Source: Cyclostephanos tholiformis
Taxonomy: Eukaryota; Bacillariophyta; Thalassiosirophyceae; Thalassiosirales; Thalassiosiraceae
Direction: 5' to 3'
NCBI GenBank assembly: GCA_036939975.1
Contig: JALLPB010000318.1
Coordinates: forward strand, 1 to 17,746
DNA: 17,746 nt
Shown here: one piece after another, positions 11,150 to 17,746 of the stretch
Numbering within the stretch: position 1 is the stretch's first letter
Layout: the number at the start of each line of letters is the position of its first letter
Program-made: the position numbers and the translations under genes
Notes under the pieces: model-generated
Databases searched by the model: none
The model's input: only the letters and a program-made list of their open reading frames with translations
What the model was told of the DNA's origin: nothing

Positions 11150-11520
11150 GAAGGTCATCCATCTCTCTTGTATCATATTCTGTGACGGGCAAACCAATGA
11201 TAGGTCCTGCTTAAATAACATGGAAGGAAGATCAGATGCTCACAAGTTCCCTCTGCAATGCCCATCCCAATTGGACCATGCACTATGGGTGACGGCAATT
11301 AAAAGAATAAGCGCCAAATCCTTTTGATCTCAAACCAATTAGGACCTTTCATTTGTGTCCCACACAAGAGGAACAAATGGACAACCACAAAGGATAGAAC
11401 GATGGAAATTCACGGTATATTACTTACGAGATGACAACAGATATAATAATAACATGATCAGGCAGGCAGATGCAACAGAGCATACCCTCTACCATTTTTT
11501 GTAAGTGTCATCTGTCTAAA
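11133..11520 (+). pseudogene. RT-RNase H connection of pol
   Basis: One frame from 11133 runs through stops at 11325-11327 (TGA) and in the following TN-stop-DL (TAG). It encodes SFVSHTRGTNGQPQ and RWKFTVYYLRDDNRY, a block that precedes RNase H in this family as I remember it. A frameshift near 11500 leads into the RNase H frame. No catalytic residues are expected here. Confidence 0.55.
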
Positions 11521-12276
11521 CGCAGATACCATCCAGCTCCTTCATGGATCTAGCCATATCATGAAATTATCAAAGGTTCTAGGTCATCCCAAGATGAAAA
11601 CCCAAGCCTGTGGAAAAACCTTAAATGCGATGGGGATGGCTTCTGGTTATGGCAAGGCCTGTGTTGCAGAACCCTCTTAATAGTACATGATGGCTCATAT
11701 ATGAAGGACGTTTCAACGAATATATGCTTGGCAGCAGTCATAATCCACTGTACCATATCAAAAATGACCTGCAAATGCACAATTGCAAAGTCTTTGCATG
11801 CAGCGAGCAGTTATAGAGGAGAAATACTTGGGGCAGTATTGGCTCAACCAATTTTATGAGCAGCAACAAAGGGTTAAATGGGCCCGTATCCCATCATAAC
11901 TGAGTATTGTGACAACAAAGGAGTCATTCTGCATGGCAACCACTTCTCCAAACCATTACCCACATCTCAAACTCAGGCTGATGTCCTTCATGTAATGAAA
12001 CAACCAATCACTCAGCAGAAATTTTCAAGCAAATTTATGTATGTTCAGCCACATTCAGATGATTTTAAAAAGATAAATGAGTGTTCCATCAAAGAGCTCA
12101 TGAACATCAAGGCTGATCATTTGGCAAAGCTGGCCCTCCTCCAAGCCCACTTGTCCAATGAATTCTTTGATGGTGCATATCCCTACAACGACATTATTAT
12201 CTCCTTTGGAGGAACCAACTCATCTGGCCAGATATGCCCAGCATTGGAATTATACTGGGGCCATGACAGGGCTTGA
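11521..12276 (+). pseudogene. RNase H domain of pol, catalytic residues kept
   Basis: RNase H removes the RNA strand from the RNA-DNA hybrid. One frame runs from 11521 through the whole domain with stops at 11551 (TAG), then TGA and TAA between IL and MGPYP (about 11857-11877), and TGA at 12274-12276. The four catalytic acidic residues are all present in the right order: Asp in VHDGSYM (11689-11691), Glu in YRGEILG (11821-11823), Asp in YCDNKGV (11911-11913) and Asp in KADHLAK (12115-12117). The Asp-Glu-Asp-Asp set and the spacing fit RNase HI. The last stop, in A-stop-QLFS, is a TGA where CGA (Arg) is a likely ancestor. Confidence 0.8.
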
Positions 12277-13026
12277 CAACTTTTTAGCAACAAAAACATC
12301 ATCAGCGATGGAGACTTTGACCTTATCTGGTGGGAGGAAATTGAAAGAACAATTGCCATGTACCCTAAAATGTTTCACATTTTTGTTTCCAAGCAGGTTT
12401 CTGGATGGTGCGGATCTAACAGCAAACAGTCCCTATGGGATATGACCATCAGTAATATGTGCCCAAATTGTGGAGTAGCATGGGAAACTTCAAAAAACCT
12501 AAGCTGCTGCTTGCATGAAGGGCGCGTGGGCCTGTTTTGGAGCTCTATCAAAGACGTGATCTCATGTTTTGAACAAGCTAATGTTGATGTCAATTTAATA
12601 TCTATTATCAAAAAGTACTTACAACATCAAGGATCGAGTTCAATGACAGATCTTACACCACCAGGCAGCAAGTATATGCCCCTTGCTATAATACAGGATC
12701 AACTCGGTTGAGACTGCTTCATGGAAGGCCTCATTTCACACCTACTCATATCATCAGTGAGACCTTTCTTATCAAGCTGGGCTCCTCAGAAATCGATCAC
12801 ATGTTGGGGAGTATCGCTCATCAAATTGCTCCTCAGCATCACACACCAACAATGGTTGTTTTGCAATGCTGATGTACACCACCGATTTGACGGTCTCACG
12901 TTTCATCAACATATGCTTCTACACCAACAAATACGCCAGTTGATCCACACAAGTCCAGGTGATCTGCTCCCAAAACACCGTTACCTTCTCCAACAGGATT
13001 TTGCACAACTTGACAATGCTGACATA
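12277..13026 (+). pseudogene. Cys-rich C-terminal domain of pol
   Basis: The frame continues without shift from RNase H. It contains FHIFVSKQVSGWCGSN, then CPNCG (12460-12474) followed by LSCCLHEGR, resembling a degenerate zinc-ribbon or zinc-finger in which an expected histidine may be lost. A long helical tail follows, with THQQWLFCNADVHHRFDGL and LLPKHRYLLQQDFAQL. One TGA (12709-12711) breaks it where Trp or Arg would be expected. The frame runs into the inserted element at 13027 and resumes at 13330, in frame. The function of this domain in the family is not known to me; binding of nucleic acid is a guess from the Cys pattern. Confidence 0.7.
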
Positions 13027-13327
13027 AGACTGGTAAATCTAAAATGCGTCTTTTTAATTTTCGGCGGGAGCATAATTTCAAACCGGACAGACCGCGTAGG
13101 ACGTTGACTAAAATTGCAATATCTCTTTTCCCAGATGGTTTCTGGAATGGTCTGGTATACCAAACAAAAGCCTATGAGATCCTTTTTTTCAACGGCTTCT
13201 TATTTTTTCAGTCGTACAGATTCCCACATATTTGTACAGGCTCAAAGTTGAGTAATGCTTCAGCAATTTTCGTACGTCAAATTCTCCCACCAAAATTTAA
13301 AAAGTCGCCTTTTAGATTTACCAGTCT
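13027..13327. mobile_element. 301-bp MITE-like element with 44-bp TIRs and TA duplication
   Basis: Positions 13027-13070 and the reverse complement of 13284-13327 match at 39 of 44 positions, starting AGACTGGTAAATCTAAAA. Both ends are flanked by TA (13025-13026 and 13328-13329), the target duplication of Tc1/mariner-type elements. Deleting the element and one TA joins codon ATA to CAT in the pol frame, which stays open to 13435. No transposase is encoded, so it is non-autonomous. Two of the five mismatches lie in CGGCGGG (left) against TGGTGGG (right), that is CpG changed to TpG. I count 12 CpG in 301 bp against 7 in the preceding 300 bp of pol, which fits a younger insertion. Confidence 0.85.
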
Positions 13328-13329
13328 TA

Positions 13330-13435
13330 CATGATCCAATGTCAACTATGGGTTTCCACAATGGAGTTGGCGCTTGGCGCTACTTCCCACTTTTTCTCAG
13401 GTCACCTAACACCAGGTAGCCTTCACAAGATTTTT
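13330..13435 (+). pseudogene. 3' end of pol, resumed after the inserted element
   Basis: In the same frame as the pol C-terminus once the 301-bp element and one TA are removed, this stretch encodes HDPMSTMGFHNGVGAWRYFP and ends in a stop shortly after SPNTR. The length and the position near the end of the family's protein suggest that this is the natural C-terminus. Confidence 0.5.
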
Positions 13436-13810
13436 TGAGCCAGCAGTTGCACACAGCCATTGCAAGCAAGGAACTGCACTACACTTATCTGGAAACACCT
13501 GCTATGCCCTTCCTCCCGCCGCCCTTGCCAGCATACCCTTCCATCCACCTTTTGGGTAACATGACAATCGCACTCTTCCAATACTCCCCATCCCAACCCA
13601 CACACTACTGACCTCACAGGTACAAGATATCATCTGCATTGGAAAAGAAAATAAGTACTTAACCAACCCGGGCCTAGTCTGGCCTGAATGCATCCGTGCC
13701 CTTGTGTGGTTGCTCTGCCCATGTAGGCGGACAAGAAAGACAAAAGTTTATCTGCCCTTTAGCTTGTTAGATTGAAAAATTAGTTATAGATAATGGGTAA
13801 TTTATTAAGA
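13436..13810. other. No gene recognised; possible retrotransposon 3' UTR
   Basis: The stretch is C-rich on the + strand to about 13690, then AT-rich. Open frames are short and without motifs. It may include the untranslated end of the retrotransposon, but I see no poly-A tract, short tail repeat or target duplication that would mark its boundary. Confidence 0.4.
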
Positions 13811-13845
13811 TAACGTTTAACGTTTAACATTTAACATTTAATGTT
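13811..13845. repeat. Four tandem 7-mers CGTTTAA/CATTTAA
   Basis: CGTTTAA occurs at 13814-13820 and 13821-13827, followed by CATTTAA at 13828-13834 and 13835-13841, with a partial unit on each side. The two forms differ only by CG to CA. It is too short, and the unit is wrong, for the TTTAGGG or TTAGGG telomere repeats. Confidence 0.8.
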
Positions 13846-14400
13846 TGCCCACCAGACTTTGTGGCGCCAGCAATGTGAGGCCACCCTCGCACACTTTTGC
13901 TATGAGCATGACTGCTGCAGGCATGCGGCACTCACAAAAGAACATCATCCACAGGCAGTTGCCACGTGTGCGAAGGCCATAGTCAATGAGGTTACTGAGT
14001 GGCTCCACCAAACAGATGAGGAGGCACTTGGGGTACAGTGCTGACAGGACGAGGCATCAGCACAGGCAAATGTGTTGGCTGAGGCAGCCAATGAATGACA
14101 TCACCACGAGGCAGCCACACGGGCTGTGGAATCCATGGCACTTGCACTCATAGAGGAACACCATCACCATAAGGCTGTGAAGTGGGCCATGATTTCTGCT
14201 GCAATCTCACTTGCTGACCAGCAATGCCACCATGGGGCTGCCAAATGAGCTGCTGCATTGGCAGAACTGGTGCTCACAGAAGGGTGACATAGTCATGAAG
14301 TGGTGATCGTTGTTGCATCATCTCACCCTTTGGCAGCCAATGGCAATCTCCGGATGGTGCATCCCCATGCCCAACCTCTTCATCGAACAGGTCGATGCAA
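13841..14400 (+). pseudogene. Decayed Ala/His-rich repeat protein fragment
   Basis: One + strand frame from 13841 stays recognisable to about 14400 despite TGA stops at 14042, 14096, 14246 and 14285. The translation is helical and Ala-rich with recurring blocks such as HHHEAATRA, EEHHHHKAVKWA and QQCHHGAAK. In an undecayed state these would read as an Arg/Glu/Ala-rich coiled-coil-like protein. The blocks recur every 21 residues (63 nt). I do not know the family or its role; similar Arg/Glu/Ala repeat proteins are often parts of mobile elements or repetitive families. The ATG at 13841 lies within the upstream 7-mer repeat and need not be the original start. Confidence 0.55.
14081..14330 (+). 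repeat. 63-nt tandem coding repeat, about four units
   Basis: Equivalent codons lie exactly 63 nt apart: TGA at 14096, CAC at 14159, CAA at 14222 and TGA at 14285. Each is followed by His-rich then Ala-rich sequence. All four codons are one transition away from an Arg CGN codon. Confidence 0.8.
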
Positions 14401-15598
14401 CCATCCATGAGCACCCAGTCCTTCTGACAGGGTGCTTCCCACCCTCCCTAATCTACTGCAGGGGGGGCTCCCTATGCCAACTCCAACACATGCTGGTCGA
14501 GCGACCTCACCTTTGTTGCTCGGTGGTGTCATCACTGACGCTCACCTTGGCAACAGCTCATACTCGCTCCCTCCTACCCTTTACCTTTAGCCATGGTGGG
14601 ATACTTCCTTCTTTTGGGGGAGGTAATGCCCATCCATTCCATGAGGGTGGACCAGCAACCTCTCCACAGCGGAAGTGCATGTGATGCAAACTCCATTTTT
14701 GTTGCATAGTAAGCCAACGTCACGGCCCTCAAGCTCCCATCCAGCAGGAGCTTCTTCTCCATGGGTGACTACATCGGCCTTGCGCTCCCAACCAATCTAC
14801 TCGGAATGGTTGGGCTTAGGTGGGGGGGAGAGAGCAGGGATTTATTATAATCCCATCTTATGGGATTAGATCTCCCTCTCATTGTGTTGCTCCTTGTTCC
14901 TTTCGAAGCGCATTTTGGGAGACATTTATCTTGGCTGAAGTTTACTTTTTATATATCTTCCCTTTTTCCACTCTGGTTGATCGATAGGTGGTGGTGCACT
15001 GTTCTTCTTTTGCATCATTTGCCTAGTGTCATCCCGGGTCCCTTCGTCTATCCTTTCTTCTTCCATTTTCATGGCTATGCCATTACTCATGGGGGGGACA
15101 TATAAGTACTCAAGGACCTCACTTCTCCTCTTCCTCCCCCCCCCCCCCCATATCGTGAAGCTAGGGTCTGGGACGTCAGGACACTATCAAGAATTATTGC
15201 TCGATGTTAGATGATAATGATTATTGGACGGAAAAACCCAACGACATTACTACACACACACAAAAAAGGGCGGGTGGGGGGGGAGAGATGATGGAGACGT
15301 ACTTCACTTGGAATCACCTGTGCTTATAATAATATTATTATGATGAAACACTCTCCACACACACTGAATCGCCTCGGCATGAAAAATCAATTGCATCGTT
15401 CATTCGTCGTCATTCTTTCTTGGCGAGGGGGGGGGGGGGGAGGGACGGCGTAGTAACCAACCCGATCAGTGCTCATCCCCCTCCTTTCCATCATCAGCGT
15501 GCATCCAACCCCCCAAAAATAAATAATAACAAAAACGTTTGGCTGCATCCACCCTCCCTCCTCCCCCCCCCCCCATCATCCATCCCGCATATTATTAT
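14400..15598. other. No gene supported; C/G homopolymers, OSCP 3' flank
   Basis: Open frames at 14310-14684, 14675-14869 and 14860-15105 have no domain I recognise; the first may be a continuation of the decayed repeat protein in other frames. From about 15230 the DNA becomes richer in CpG and simple repeats: 14 C at 15136-15149, 8 G at 15276-15283, 14 G at 15427-15440 and 12 C at 15563-15574. The last part is the 3' flank of the minus-strand OSCP gene. No clear polyadenylation signal can be fixed. Confidence 0.5.
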
Positions 15599-16264
15599 TC
15601 AGACCGCGGTCCTACTGACCTCGTCGATGCGACTCGCCACGCTCAAGTCGAGGAACTTGTCGCCGATCTGAATTTGCAATCCACCGAGGATGGATGGATC
15701 GACCCTAGTCTTGAGCACGACCTTGGCGCCGCTCGGGAATTGACCCCCCATCGCGTCGCTGACCGCCGCGTTCTGGGCCTTCGTTAGCGGCTCGGCGCTT
15801 ATGATCGTCGCCTCGACCTCTCCCCTCCTAGCCTTCATCAGCTTGACGTAATCGTCGGTTATGGTCCCGATGGAACCCAAACGGGCGTTACCGGCGAGGG
15901 TGGTCATCAAGTTCAGCGTGACGCTCGTGGTCTTGCCCCCGAGCAATTCCACGACCCTGCTCGACTTGACGTCGCGCGGGATCAGCGGATTGGCCAGGAA
16001 GGACTTGAATTCGGACGATTTCTCGGACGTTTCCTTGATCGCGAGCAATTCGACCTCGACCCTATCGAGCGTCGACGTCTTCGATGCGGCGATGTACGCG
16101 GCGTTGGCATATCGAGACGTTAGGCCGTACAGGTCCAACGGCGGACGATGGGCCGAGTCGGTGGCGATGAATCGCGCCGCGTACAAGGACGACGACGACG
16201 ACGACGACGACGGCATGGCCACGATCGCGGCGCGACGAGAGAGGAGGGTGAGGTTGGATAGCAT
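15599..16264 (-). CDS. OSCP: Mitochondrial ATP synthase OSCP subunit (delta/ATP5-type)
   Basis: OSCP joins the F1 head to the peripheral stalk of mitochondrial F1Fo ATP synthase, on the matrix side, and keeps F1 from rotating with the central shaft. The 221-residue product is close to the usual length. Residues 1-38 look like a mitochondrial presequence: Arg-rich, Ser/Ala-rich, no acidic residues before about 36, with eight Ser at 19-26. The N-terminal helical domain starts near LYGLTSRYANAAYIAA (45-60). RRGEVEATIISAEPL (146-160) begins the C-terminal domain, and VDPSILGGLQIQIGDKFLDL (188-207) is the family signature. The frame is open a further 62 codons upstream, but the ATG at 16264 gives a sensible presequence and has A at -3; the upstream part is homopolymer-derived and unlikely to be translated. 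The stop is TGA at 15599-15601. No intron interrupts the coding region. GC and CpG are far higher than in the transposon DNA to the left. Confidence 0.95.
   Translation of the reverse strand: MLSNLTLLSRRAAIVAMPSSSSSSSSLYAARFIATDSAHRPPLDLYGLTSRYANAAYIAASKTSTLDRVEVELLAIKETSEKSSEFKSFLANPLIPRDVKSSRVVELLGGKTTSVTLNLMTTLAGNARLGSIGTITDDYVKLMKARRGEVEATIISAEPLTKAQNAAVSDAMGGQFPSGAKVVLKTRVDPSILGGLQIQIGDKFLDLSVASRIDEVSRTAV
16188..16211 (-). repeat. Eight-unit trinucleotide repeat encoding the Ser run of OSCP
   Basis: GAC repeats eight times on the + strand. Read in the OSCP frame it gives TCG codons, the poly-Ser stretch of the presequence. It is likely to vary in length without affecting the mature protein. 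Confidence 0.9.
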
Positions 16265-16830
16265 TGTATGTTCTACGTTGTTGTGCGCGTATGTGTGTGG
16301 GGGGGGGGGGGAGTACGAAAATGAGGGGCGGAGTTGAAGAGGAGGAAAGTTGCGAACGACGAAACGACAATTACGAACCGCGGATACAAATATCCGACGC
16401 GCGGCAAGGAAATCATATACACTCGCGTTCGCTCCCCCTCCCACCCCCATCCCGCGAAATTAAGTTCATCCTCTCCTCCTCCATCCTCTCTCCCACTTCC
16501 ACGCACCCCTCCTCCTCCACACTCCCCCCCCCCCCCCCCCCCCCCAAAAAATATATAATATAATATCCCCTCTCGCTTTCGCTCCCCCCCCCATCTCCTA
16601 TACATCATCCACGACGCTCGACACACAATCTCGCCCATCCCCATCATCGTCATCATCGTCATCGCCTCTCCCTTTCCTTGTCTTTGACACGCCTCCGCCT
16701 GTCCCGTCCGGAGGATGGAGACTTACCTGGATGCTATTTAGTAAAACGACGCGAGTGAGCGTGTGTGTGTGTGTATGTAGTAGTAAGTAGATAGATGGAG
16801 GCGTTGATACAAAAAAAAATTGCAAGGAGC
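16265..16830. repeat. OSCP upstream region with extreme C/G homopolymers and simple repeats
   Basis: Runs on the + strand: 13 G at 16299-16311, 22 C at 16524-16545, 9 C at 16584-16592. Also (CATCATCGT)2 from 16642 and (GT)7 at 16761-16774. The promoter of OSCP should lie in or beyond this region, but no TATA-like or other element can be assigned. The short open frames here are homopolymer artefacts. Confidence 0.8.
16273..16726 (-). other. Possible 5'UTR intron of OSCP
   Basis: On the minus strand, CAG|GTAAGT (+ strand 16721-16729) is a perfect consensus 5' splice site. A TAG acceptor lies at 16275-16273, eight bases before the OSCP start codon and downstream of a 13-C tract (minus strand, 16311-16299). 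Splicing would join an upstream leader ending ATCCAG directly to AACATACA-ATG. The acceptor context is not strong, and there is no transcript evidence. Confidence 0.3.
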
Positions 16831-17040
16831 GAGAGCACTGGTAGATACCACCATACCTAGGTAGTACGATAGTTTGTGCGAGGCGTTGGCAATTAAAAAC
16901 GCTAAATTAGTAGGTAGACGAAGGAAATTGACGACGGACAGACAATTTTTGGGATGCCCGTAACATCATACATACTACCAAGTAATGATGTTGAGGGAAA
17001 CACTGTAAAATATGCTACTAATAGTTTTACTTAATATGGT
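16831..17040. other. No gene recognised
   Basis: Moderately AT-rich, with no open frame of interest and no clear repeat. It may belong to the OSCP upstream flank on its left side or to the repeat-rich DNA on its right. Confidence 0.4.
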
Positions 17041-17041
17041 A

Positions 17042-17112
17042 CTCTGTCCGAAAAGTTTTCATAATTTTTGACGTACAGACTGTCCGGAAAGTATTCGTAT
17101 TTTTTTATACCA
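17042..17112. repeat. Two direct repeats resembling transposon terminal sequence
   Basis: CTGTCCGAAAAGTTTTCATA begins at 17044, and CTGTCCGGAAAGTATTCGTA begins at 17080, 36 nt later; they differ at three positions in 20. Each is followed by a T-rich stretch and lies just after a TA. The pattern recalls the terminal inverted repeats of Tc1/mariner elements, which can contain internal direct repeats. No inverted partner was found in the window, so the element would be truncated, solo or extend beyond the right edge. Confidence 0.5.
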
Positions 17113-17392
17113 GGTTTTCACGGATTCCTACGTCAAAATTCAGCTTCGCCGAAAGTTCTTTCTACTTTTTTTGTAAGAAAAGAACCTGACGCACTTATTA
17201 ATTTAACACAATAATAGTATAACCAACTCGAGCCGCCGCAACTCAGCGGCTTTTCGCTCTCTCTCCGTGGGTAGAGCAGCGGCGCCATCAAATCATGGTG
17301 CTGCTGCTCCTCAACGCCATGTGCAGGCCATGAGCCGTCGGACTTGCGTTATCTGTCGTTGGTTTGCTCGCTTGGGGGGTCGAAATGAGAGT

Positions 17393-17746
17393 GGTCGAAA
17401 AATAGAGCGGAGGGGGGATGCCAGGGCCTTAAAGTGGCCGCCATTTTACAATTGTACACACAACAATCAATTGAAAGTCAGCGTGGACGATAGATGGGGT
17501 GTTGGGGAGGACGCGTGGCTGGGGAGAAACGTGCAGGGGGGACGCCGTGTCGTCGGATAGGTCGTCGAATTAAATCGACAAAAATTAAGAGAGTGAGGGA
17601 TGGGGCCATGACCGTAGGTGGCCGCCATTAAAACGGGGGACACAACCACCAATCAAAATTCGGTGTCAGCCATGGGAGGTTCATGGAGGAGGCACGCGAT
17701 TGCGGAGGAACGTATGGGGGGGAGCGTTTCGCAACCGTTTGGCGGT
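17393..17746. repeat. Diverged 184-bp tandem duplication
   Basis: GTGGCCGCCATT occurs at 17434-17445 and 17618-17629, 184 nt apart. Around both copies the order of words agrees: a GAG-rich stretch before; ACACAACNA and AATCAA after; then GTCAGC, then GGAGGACGCG or GGAGGCACGCG, then GAAACGT or GGAACGTATGGGGGG. The second copy runs to the window edge. No protein-coding reason is apparent. Confidence 0.7.

Larger units (their letters stand above)
4139..13435 (+). mobile_element. Decayed non-LTR (LINE-type) retrotransposon, diatom-like
   Basis: One + strand element carries, in order, an ORF1, an exonuclease/endonuclease/phosphatase-type endonuclease (GDFNE at 8313-8327), a reverse transcriptase (YIDD at 10218-10229), an RNase H and a Cys-rich C-terminal domain. 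This order is that of an APE-type LINE with RNase H. No long terminal repeats, integrase or protease were seen, which argues against an LTR element. At least a dozen stops and several frameshifts break the reading frames, and the endonuclease has lost its N-terminal half. A 301-bp terminal-inverted-repeat element interrupts the 3' end. The outer boundaries are uncertain: the left limit is where coherent ORF1-like translation begins, and the right limit is the first stop after pol resumes past the inserted element. I saw neither a poly-A tail nor a target duplication. CpG is scarce throughout. Confidence 0.8.

Noticed and set aside
4139..13435. LTR retrotransposon or endogenous viral sequence
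   Set aside because: An APE-type endonuclease (GDFNE, GDH) lies before the RT, and no LTR, protease, integrase or envelope was found.
13811..13845. Interstitial telomere repeat
   Set aside because: The unit CGTTTAA/CATTTAA has no G triplet and does not match TTAGGG or TTTAGGG on either strand; there are only four units.
16265..16450. A 62-residue N-terminal extension of OSCP starting at 16450
   Set aside because: It is Pro-rich from homopolymer DNA, not like a targeting sequence, and the ATG at 16264 starts a good presequence with A at -3.
1..17746. CRISPR array, tRNA or rRNA genes
   Set aside because: No regularly spaced identical repeats with unique spacers, no tRNA T-arm consensus with a matching acceptor stem, and no rRNA core sequence were seen on either strand.

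Overview
This is nuclear DNA of a eukaryote, most likely a diatom or another stramenopile alga. Two things point there. The window carries a nuclear-encoded mitochondrial ATP synthase subunit (OSCP) with an N-terminal targeting sequence. It also carries a long decayed non-LTR retrotransposon whose ORF1, reverse transcriptase and RNase H resemble, from memory, a family common in diatom genomes. No similarity search was possible, so the lineage is an inference.

Layout. Positions 1-2640 hold no firm gene: there are coding-like minus-strand fragments (about 650-1832), a cluster of GGGGACT/AGTCCCC inverted repeats (1696-1806), an AAT microsatellite (2255-2288) and low-complexity GAT/AAC-rich DNA. 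Positions 2640-4138 are AT-rich and non-coding, with a strong hairpin at 2866-2936. From about 4139 to 13435, on the + strand, lies the remnant of one retrotransposon: an ORF1 (about 4139-7278), then a pol region with a truncated endonuclease (7938-8550), a nearly complete reverse transcriptase (about 9220-11149), an RNase H with all four catalytic acidic residues (11521-12276) and a C-terminal Cys-rich domain (12277-13026, resuming at 13330). It is broken by many stops and frameshifts. A 301-bp element with 44-bp terminal inverted repeats and a TA duplication (13027-13327) sits inside the 3' end of pol, so it inserted later. Positions 13841-14400 hold another decayed reading frame with a 63-nt repeat. 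The only gene that looks intact is OSCP at 15599-16264 on the minus strand, flanked by long C/G homopolymers and possibly carrying a 5'UTR intron. The right end (17041-17746) holds two 36-bp-spaced direct repeats resembling transposon ends and a diverged 184-bp tandem duplication.

How the parts relate. The left 15 kb is a transposon graveyard, strongly depleted in CpG and with decay that fits C-to-T change at CpG; the right 2.5 kb around OSCP is CpG-rich. Within the retrotransposon the domains form the usual copying machinery (RNA-binding ORF1, target nicking, reverse transcription, RNA removal), but no copy here could work on its own. I did not find a clearly new functional system. The most informative signals are the nested insertion, the CpG-decay pattern in the 63-nt repeat, and the unidentified coding-like DNA at 650-1832.
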